The notes under the pieces are model-generated. The model was given only the letters and a program-made list of their open reading frames with translations. It searched no databases and was not told the DNA's origin. Made by a program: the position numbers and the translations under genes. A stretch of 64,000 nt of DNA from NCBI RefSeq assembly GCF_003121295.1, contig NZ_PHNC01000008.1:1-64000 (forward strand), in the 5' to 3' direction. Below, piece after piece: positions 60,201-64,000 of this stretch; within the stretch, counting starts at the first letter, position 1; the number at the start of each line of letters is the position of its first letter. This DNA is from Streptomyces orinoci. Its GTDB lineage: Bacteria > Actinomycetota > Actinomycetes > Streptomycetales > Streptomycetaceae.

Positions 60201-62259
60201 CCGACCGGCTGTGGGCCACTGCCAGTTCGGCCGCGTCGGCAAGGGAGAGCACGCCGGCGGCATGAACGGCAGCGATCGCGCCGACGGAGTGGCCGATGAC
60301 GGCCGCGGGCGCGACGCCGCAGGACTCGAGCAGGCGGAACAGGGCGACTTGGTGGGCGAAGAGCGCGAGCTGGGAGTATTCCGAGCGGTCGAGCAGTGCG
60401 GCCTCGGAGTCGAAGAGGACCGTGCGCAGGGGCTGGTCCAGGTGGGCGTCGAGTACGCGGCAGACGGCGTCGAACGCGGAGGCGAAGGCCGGGAAGGTCA
60501 GGTACAGCTCCCGGCCCGTGCCGGGCCGCTGGATGCCGTGCCCGGAGAACAGGAGGGCGGTGCGCCCCTCGGTGGCCCGGCCGCGCACCGCTGCGGCCGC
60601 ATCCGGATCCGCCGCCAGGGCGTGCAGGCCGTCTAGCAGGCCGCCCTCCTCGCGGGGCAGCAGGACCGCGCGGTGCGTGAGGTGGCTGCGGGTGGTGGCA
60701 AGGGAAAAGCCGAGGTCGAGAAGGTCCGTGGGAGCAGCCGACGCCGCGGTCAGCGAGTCGAGGACCCGGCGGGCCTGGGCCTGCAGCGCGGCCGGATTGT
60801 GCCCGGACAGGAGGACGGGGACGACGGAAAGCGGTGCCGCGTCCTTGCCCTTGTCAGTGGTGGTGGGGGTGGGTTGGGGTGGTTGTTCGAGGATGAGGTG
60901 GGCGTTGGTGCCGCTGAGGCCGAAGGAGGAGATGGCGGCTCGGCGGGGGCGGGTGTGGTGGGGCCAGGGTTGTGTGTGGGTGAGGAGTGCGAGGTGTCCT
61001 TGGGACCAGTCGATGCGGGGTGATGGTTGGTCGGTGTGGAGGGTTTTGGGGAGTAGGCCGTGGTGGATGGCCATGGTCATTTTGATGATGCCGGCGACTC
61101 CGGCTGCTGCCTGGGTGTGGCCGATGTTGGATTTTATGGTTCCCAGGTGGAGGGGGTGTTGGGGGGTGCGGTTGGTGCCGTAGGTGGCGAGGAGGGCGTG
61201 TGCTTCGATGGGGTCGCCGAGGGCGGTGCCGGTGCCGTGGGCTTCGATGGCGTCGATGGTGTCGGGGGTGAGGTGGGCGTCGGTGAGTGCGGCGCGGATG
61301 ACGGCTTGTTGGGAGGGGCCGTTGGGGGCGGTGAGGCCGCTGCCGGCGCCGTCGTGGTTGAGGGCTGAGCCTCGGATGACGGCGAGGATGGGGTGGTTGT
61401 GGCGGTGGGCGTCGGAGAGGCGTTCCAGGAGGAGCATGCCGACGCCTTCGGACCAGGCGGTGCCGTCCGCGGAGGCGGCGAATGCTTTGCAGCGGCCGTC
61501 GGGGGCCAGGCCGTGCTGACGGCTGAACTCGACGAACGACACGGGCGTCGCCATGGTCGTGGCACCTCCCGCCAGGGCCAGGGAGCATTCGCCCCGGCGC
61601 AGTGCCTGGGCGGCCAGATGGATGGCGACCAGCGAGGAGGAGCAGGCCGTGTCCACGGTCATGGCCGGCCCTTCGAATCCGAAGCTGTGGGCGATACGCC
61701 CGGAGGCGAAGCCACTCGCGCTGCCGAGGGCCATATAGCCCTCGTACTCGACCGGCGAAGGCAGGACACGGTAGCCGTAGTCGTCGTACATGGTGCCGAC
61801 GAAGACGCCCGTGCGGCTGCCGTGCAGTGCCGCCGGAACGATTCCCGCGTTCTCGAACGCTTCCCACGCGGTCTCCAGCAGCAGTCGATGCTGAGGGTCC
61901 ATCGCATGCGCCTCGCGTGGCGAGATCTGGAAGAACTCGGCATCGAAGCCCGTGGCGTTGTCGAGGAATCCGCCCTCCTTGACATACGACGTCCACGGCC
62001 GTTGCGAGTCCGGGTCGTACAGCGAGGACAGGTCCCAGCCGCGGTCCTCGGGGAACGGCCCGATCACGTCGCGCTCGTCCGCCACCAGCTGCCACAAGTC
62101 CTGCGGGGACTCGACCCCGCCGGGGTAGCGGCAGGCCATCCCAACGATGGCGATCGGGCCGGAATCGTGCTCCGCCTCTGCGGCCGCGGCACGAAGCCGC
62201 TGATTGTCCTTCAAGGCCGCCCGCAGTGCGTCGACCAGTTCGTCATGCGATGCCGTCAT
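57205..62259 (-). CDS. Type I modular PKS, KS-AT-DH-KR-ACP, with damaged AT and DH
   Basis: 1684 aa with an N-terminal coiled docking segment (~1-30). KS (~35-460) is intact: [40 protein letters not shown]. The AT (~555-790) keeps [15 protein letters not shown], but 80-90 residues after it are missing, including the (H/Y)A(F/S)H catalytic-His and specificity region; the usual GQG start is GHGIQ. The DH hot-dog motif is [15 protein letters not shown], Tyr replacing the catalytic His, while the second-motif Asp ([12 protein letters not shown]) remains. KR (~1290-1480) has [22 protein letters not shown] and [15 protein letters not shown] Ser is in [12 protein letters not shown]. Frame is uninterrupted, so it is expressed as one protein that should extend only with AT help in trans. 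Confidence 0.9.
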   Translation of the reverse strand: MTASHDELVDALRAALKDNQRLRAAAAEAEHDSGPIAIVGMACRYPGGVESPQDLWQLVADERDVIGPFPEDRGWDLSSLYDPDSQRPWTSYVKEGGFLDNATGFDAEFFQISPREAHAMDPQHRLLLETAWEAFENAGIVPAALHGSRTGVFVGTMYDDYGYRVLPSPVEYEGYMALGSASGFASGRIAHSFGFEGPAMTVDTACSSSLVAIHLAAQALRRGECSLALAGGATTMATPVSFVEFSRQHGLAPDGRCKAFAASADGTAWSEGVGMLLLERLSDAHRHNHPILAVIRGSALNHDGAGSGLTAPNGPSQQAVIRAALTDAHLTPDTIDAIEAHGTGTALGDPIEAHALLATYGTNRTPQHPLHLGTIKSNIGHTQAAAGVAGIIKMTMAIHHGLLPKTLHTDQPSPRIDWSQGHLALLTHTQPWPHHTRPRRAAISSFGLSGTNAHLILEQPPQPTPTTTDKGKDAAPLSVVPVLLSGHNPAALQAQARRVLDSLTAASAAPTDLLDLGFSLATTRSHLTHRAVLLPREEGGLLDGLHALAADPDAAAAVRGRATEGRTALLFSGHGIQRPGTGRELYLTFPAFASAFDAVCRVLDAHLDQPLRTVLFDSEAALLDRSEYSQLALFAHQVALFRLLESCGVAPAAVIGHSVGAIAAVHAAGVLSLADAAELAVAHSRSAKGLPGSGAAVVKHLSFREPEVTVVSGLTGQAMRESEFADPDYWARQAVETFRFEDGVHSLSGLGCNRLVEVGPSDELTDMVADCFAGQAAPTAIAAQRDQEPETTMLVTALARLHAVGADVGWAAVFAGRGARRIPLPTYAFQRRRYWIDAPQRTTARSAGITDLDHPILAAAAEVPAPDGVMFTGRLSHATLPWLADYQVAGRTLLPGTALLDAVVSAARVTGGDTVEELVHGDPLAVPDNAEFDLRIFIAAADADGRSAVTVHARRADTEKSAWTQCAHGTIVRHGVEPGTEPRRGLPVEAAPLDMPPHELYRALADRELAYGPAFRGVGAMWSSGPEAVADVALPGGVRPGTYALHPALLDAALHPLAAEGATGPGMLPHIWRDVRVRAAATAAARVRVHLTPVGPDVVSADLTDPDGRPLASIGSLVLRPIPAADAGPSGAQEADGLLVPHWTPVSEPADAAADEPWTDLTKALAAAGAVPRTVVLRCRTDTDETPAAVRETLLEVLNAAQGFLGDERLEDSRLVVVTRGAIAVEDKQNPGTRPAHRAVWGLVRSAQAEHPGRFILLDEDGIAASREAFAAALATGESQLALRGGSAYRPALGSGADAPIPGGSWDAARAVLITGGLGWLGRITARHLVEQHGVRQLILMGRGAPGPDAERVIADLRDLGARVRTVACDAADRESLAGVLDGLARAGVRIGGVVHAAGFLEGRLLTDLTADDLERSLRPKVDAVFNLHELTAGLGLSAFVVYSSVAGTLNSAGQGAYAAANAYLEGLMEQRHAAGDPGVAIVWGQWDVSGGMGSTLTNAQIDRMARAGILLIPIEQGLRFLDAAVHGNRPVAVAGRWDRDALAAQHRGGTLPRLLESLLPADAGKPGRGEYPPSATLPHDNGDTAAAEGDDTVLERLLAEVAGVLGHASADAIDPDVAFDHVGMDSLGAVELRNRLMATMGLRLPATFVFDWPTPRLLADVLGQEPPSDGRTSTENGNGTQTP

Positions 62260-64000
62260 CGGGACTCTCCGTCGATCTCTGTCAGGGTGCGTTCACCGCG
62301 GTCCGTCCCCAAAGCCAGGCGGACCAGCTCCTCGGCGCTCATCGTGTCCAGTGAGGTGTCCTCGGACGGAGGTTCAGGGTCGGGCTCCGCCGGGCCGTGC
62401 GCCTCGCCGTTCTCGGTGGTGAGCTCCACGAGCAGGCGATCCGCGAGGGCAGCGAGGCTGCGGTGGTCGAAGACGGCTGTCGAGGTCAGTCGAACACCCG
62501 TCGCCGAGGTGATCCGGTGCTGCAGTTCGAGCGCGGTCAGGGAGTCGACGCCCAGGTCCTGGAAGCGTGCGGCGGCTGGGACCTGATCCGGGGCGGAGAG
62601 TTCGAGGACGGCGGCCACTTCGGCGCGTACCGCCTCGAGGACGAGGTGCTGCCGCGCCGTACGGGGCGCATCCGCCAGCCGGCGGCGCAACGCGGCGGCC
62701 GTGCCCGGGGCCGATGGAGCGGGCACCGAGCGGCGGGCCTTCGCGGCGGCGGGAACGAGCGCGCGCAGGAGGGGCGGGACCGACTCCGCCGTCAGTTCCC
62801 GCGTGTCGAGGCGAGTGGGCAGCAGAACGGTCGCGGTGTCCGCGACAGCGGTGTCGAAGAGGGCAAGGCCGTCCTCGACCGACAGCGCGGCAGCTCCGTG
62901 GCGGGCCAGGCGCCGCAGCTCCGTCGTACCCAGCCCGCCGCCGAGGCCGTCTCCGACGGCCCACAGCCCCCAGGCGAGTGACGTGGCCGTCAGCCCTTCG
63001 GCACGGCGCTTCAGCGCCAGTGCGTCGAGGTAGGCGTTGGCCGCCGCGTAGTTGCCCTGGCCCGGCAGGCCGAGCGTGCCGGAGAAGGAAGAGAACAGGA
63101 TGAAGGCGGACAGGTCCAGATGCCGGGTCAGTTCGTGAAGATGGACGGCCGCATCGGCCTTCGGCCGCAGGACGGCATCCAGGCGCTCGGGGGTCAGCCG
63201 CTGCACGACGGTGTCGTCGAGGACGCCGGCCGCGTGCACCACCGCGGTCGGCGGCTGGTCGAGATCGTCCAGGATGGCGGCCAGGGCGGCGCGGTCCCCG
63301 GCATCACCTGCCGCGACCGTCACTCGGACGCCGGCGGTCTCGAGGTCGGAGGCGAACTCTGCTGCGCCGGGTGTGCGCGGGCCGCGCCGCCCCACGAGCA
63401 CCAGCCGCCGGACTCCGTACCGGTCCACCAGATGACGGGCGACCAGTCGTCCCAAGGCGCCCAGGCCGCCGGTGACCAGGACACGGCTGTGCCTGTCGAA
63501 CGGAGCGCGGCCGGAGGGGAACGGCCGGTGAGGGCGCAAGCGGGGTGAGAGAATCCGGCCGCCCCGGACGGCGAGTTGGGGTTCCTCCGAGGCGGCGGCC
63601 TTGAGAAGGCCGCGGACGGATTGCGGGGCGCCGTCGCTGTCGATCAGAGTGAATCGCCCGGGATGTTCCGACTGCGCGGCGCGGACCAGGCCCCACACTG
63701 CGGCGTGTGCCGGGTCCGAACGGGTGTCGCCGGGCGTGGACACCGCATCCCGGGTGATCAGGGCGAGCCTGCTGGTGGCCGATCGACTGTCGGAGAGCCA
63801 CTGCTGGAGGAGACCGAGGACCTCCTGGGCGCCGGCCCCGGTGGTCCTGGTCGGCTCGGGACCGCCGGGCGGGGCAGCCGTGACGAAGGCAAGGACGACC
63901 TCGGGAACCGCGGCACCGTCATCGATGGAGCGGAGCAGGCCGTCGAGGTCGCTGTGGACGCGTGCCGCTGTTCCGTCCGACTGCACGAGGCCGGGCATCG
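62256..64000 (-). CDS. Type I modular PKS, C-terminal part (KR-ACP), 5' end beyond window
   Basis: About 580 residues are visible, ending at a TGA that overlaps the next PKS start by 4 bases. It shows the end of a KR structural half, a catalytic KR ([17 protein letters not shown]-type [31 protein letters not shown]) and an ACP with Ser in [14 protein letters not shown], then a C-terminal docking tail ending [15 protein letters not shown], which should pair with the next protein's N-terminal helix. KS and AT would lie to the right of 64000. KR of the LDD type predicts a D-configured hydroxyl. Confidence 0.92.
   Translation of the reverse strand, partial: MPGLVQSDGTAARVHSDLDGLLRSIDDGAAVPEVVLAFVTAAPPGGPEPTRTTGAGAQEVLGLLQQWLSDSRSATSRLALITRDAVSTPGDTRSDPAHAAVWGLVRAAQSEHPGRFTLIDSDGAPQSVRGLLKAAASEEPQLAVRGGRILSPRLRPHRPFPSGRAPFDRHSRVLVTGGLGALGRLVARHLVDRYGVRRLVLVGRRGPRTPGAAEFASDLETAGVRVTVAAGDAGDRAALAAILDDLDQPPTAVVHAAGVLDDTVVQRLTPERLDAVLRPKADAAVHLHELTRHLDLSAFILFSSFSGTLGLPGQGNYAAANAYLDALALKRRAEGLTATSLAWGLWAVGDGLGGGLGTTELRRLARHGAAALSVEDGLALFDTAVADTATVLLPTRLDTRELTAESVPPLLRALVPAAAKARRSVPAPSAPGTAAALRRRLADAPRTARQHLVLEAVRAEVAAVLELSAPDQVPAAARFQDLGVDSLTALELQHRITSATGVRLTSTAVFDHRSLAALADRLLVELTTENGEAHGPAEPDPEPPSEDTSLDTMSAEELVRLALGTDRGERTLTEIDGESR

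Noticed and set aside
57205..62259. Right-hand PKS as a pseudogene
   Set aside because: Despite the AT deletion and DH substitution, the 1684-codon frame is uninterrupted and overlaps its neighbours by 4 bases at each end, as in an active operon.
1..64000. tRNA, rRNA, CRISPR array, replication origin or intact IS element
   Set aside because: None recognised; no regular spacer-repeat pattern and no paired terminal repeats around the transposase fragments.

Overview
The window looks like a stretch of a Streptomyces (or close actinomycete) chromosome. It is very GC-rich, uses GTG/TTG starts freely, has rare TTA codons confined to regulator-type genes, and carries SARP and LmbU-type regulators. 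The bulk (about 3.1-55.9 kb) is one secondary-metabolite cluster that combines three chemistries: a reducing type II polyketide synthase, a six-module NRPS, and deoxysugar glycosylation. I do not recognise a known product that has all of these.

Layout. 1-3.2 kb: cluster edge, with the end of a GH9 cellulase gene, an IS3 remnant, a GerW-type small protein and a decayed metallophosphoesterase. 3.2-12.7 kb: the polyketide block. It has a stand-alone ketoreductase (+ strand), then a leftward operon of glycosyltransferase, ACP, KS, CLF, free-standing adenylation enzyme, MIO lyase/aminomutase, two hot-dog dehydratases and a second ACP. 12.9-25.9 kb: NDP-hexose 2,3-dehydratase, an unrecognised 145-aa protein, a P450, NRPS1 (A-T-E-C-A[MT]-T), a DUF1707 protein and an SDR. 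26.0-29.2 kb: an ABC-2 exporter pair, a second GerW-like protein and a type II thioesterase. 29.4-30.7 kb: transposase debris. 30.9-36.2 kb: LmbU-like regulator, RmlB, RmlA, glycosyltransferase 2 and a SARP. 36.7-55.9 kb: NRPS2 (C-A-T-E-C-A-T-C-A-T-E-C-A-T-TE), MbtH, a P450 and glycosyltransferase 3. 56.0-64.0 kb: a convergent leftward operon of a type I PKS (incomplete at the window end) and an FMN-dependent 2-hydroxy-acid oxidase; its link to the rest is uncertain.

How it may work (inference). The MIO enzyme makes an aryl acrylate or beta-amino acid. The free A enzyme loads it on one ACP, and KS-CLF/KR/DH pair extend it to a polyene. NRPS1 plus NRPS2 build a hexapeptide with alternating D and L residues (epimerases in modules 1, 3 and 5). 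Module 2 reads as Thr with an inserted FkbM-type methyltransferase. Modules 3 and 4 share a code I associate with piperazic acid. The final TE releases the chain, probably by cyclisation. RmlA, RmlB, the 2,3-dehydratase and perhaps the SDR supply a 2,6-dideoxysugar to three related glycosyltransferases. How the polyene joins the peptide is not evident.

Regulation. Three-copy, 11-bp-spaced pentamer repeats resembling SARP operators lie before five transcription units. The SARP, the LmbU homologue and the DUF1707 gene carry TTA codons, implying bldA dependence. A second motif (TGTCC-N8-GGACA) occurs three times in noncoding DNA, including both NRPS/P450 promoter regions.
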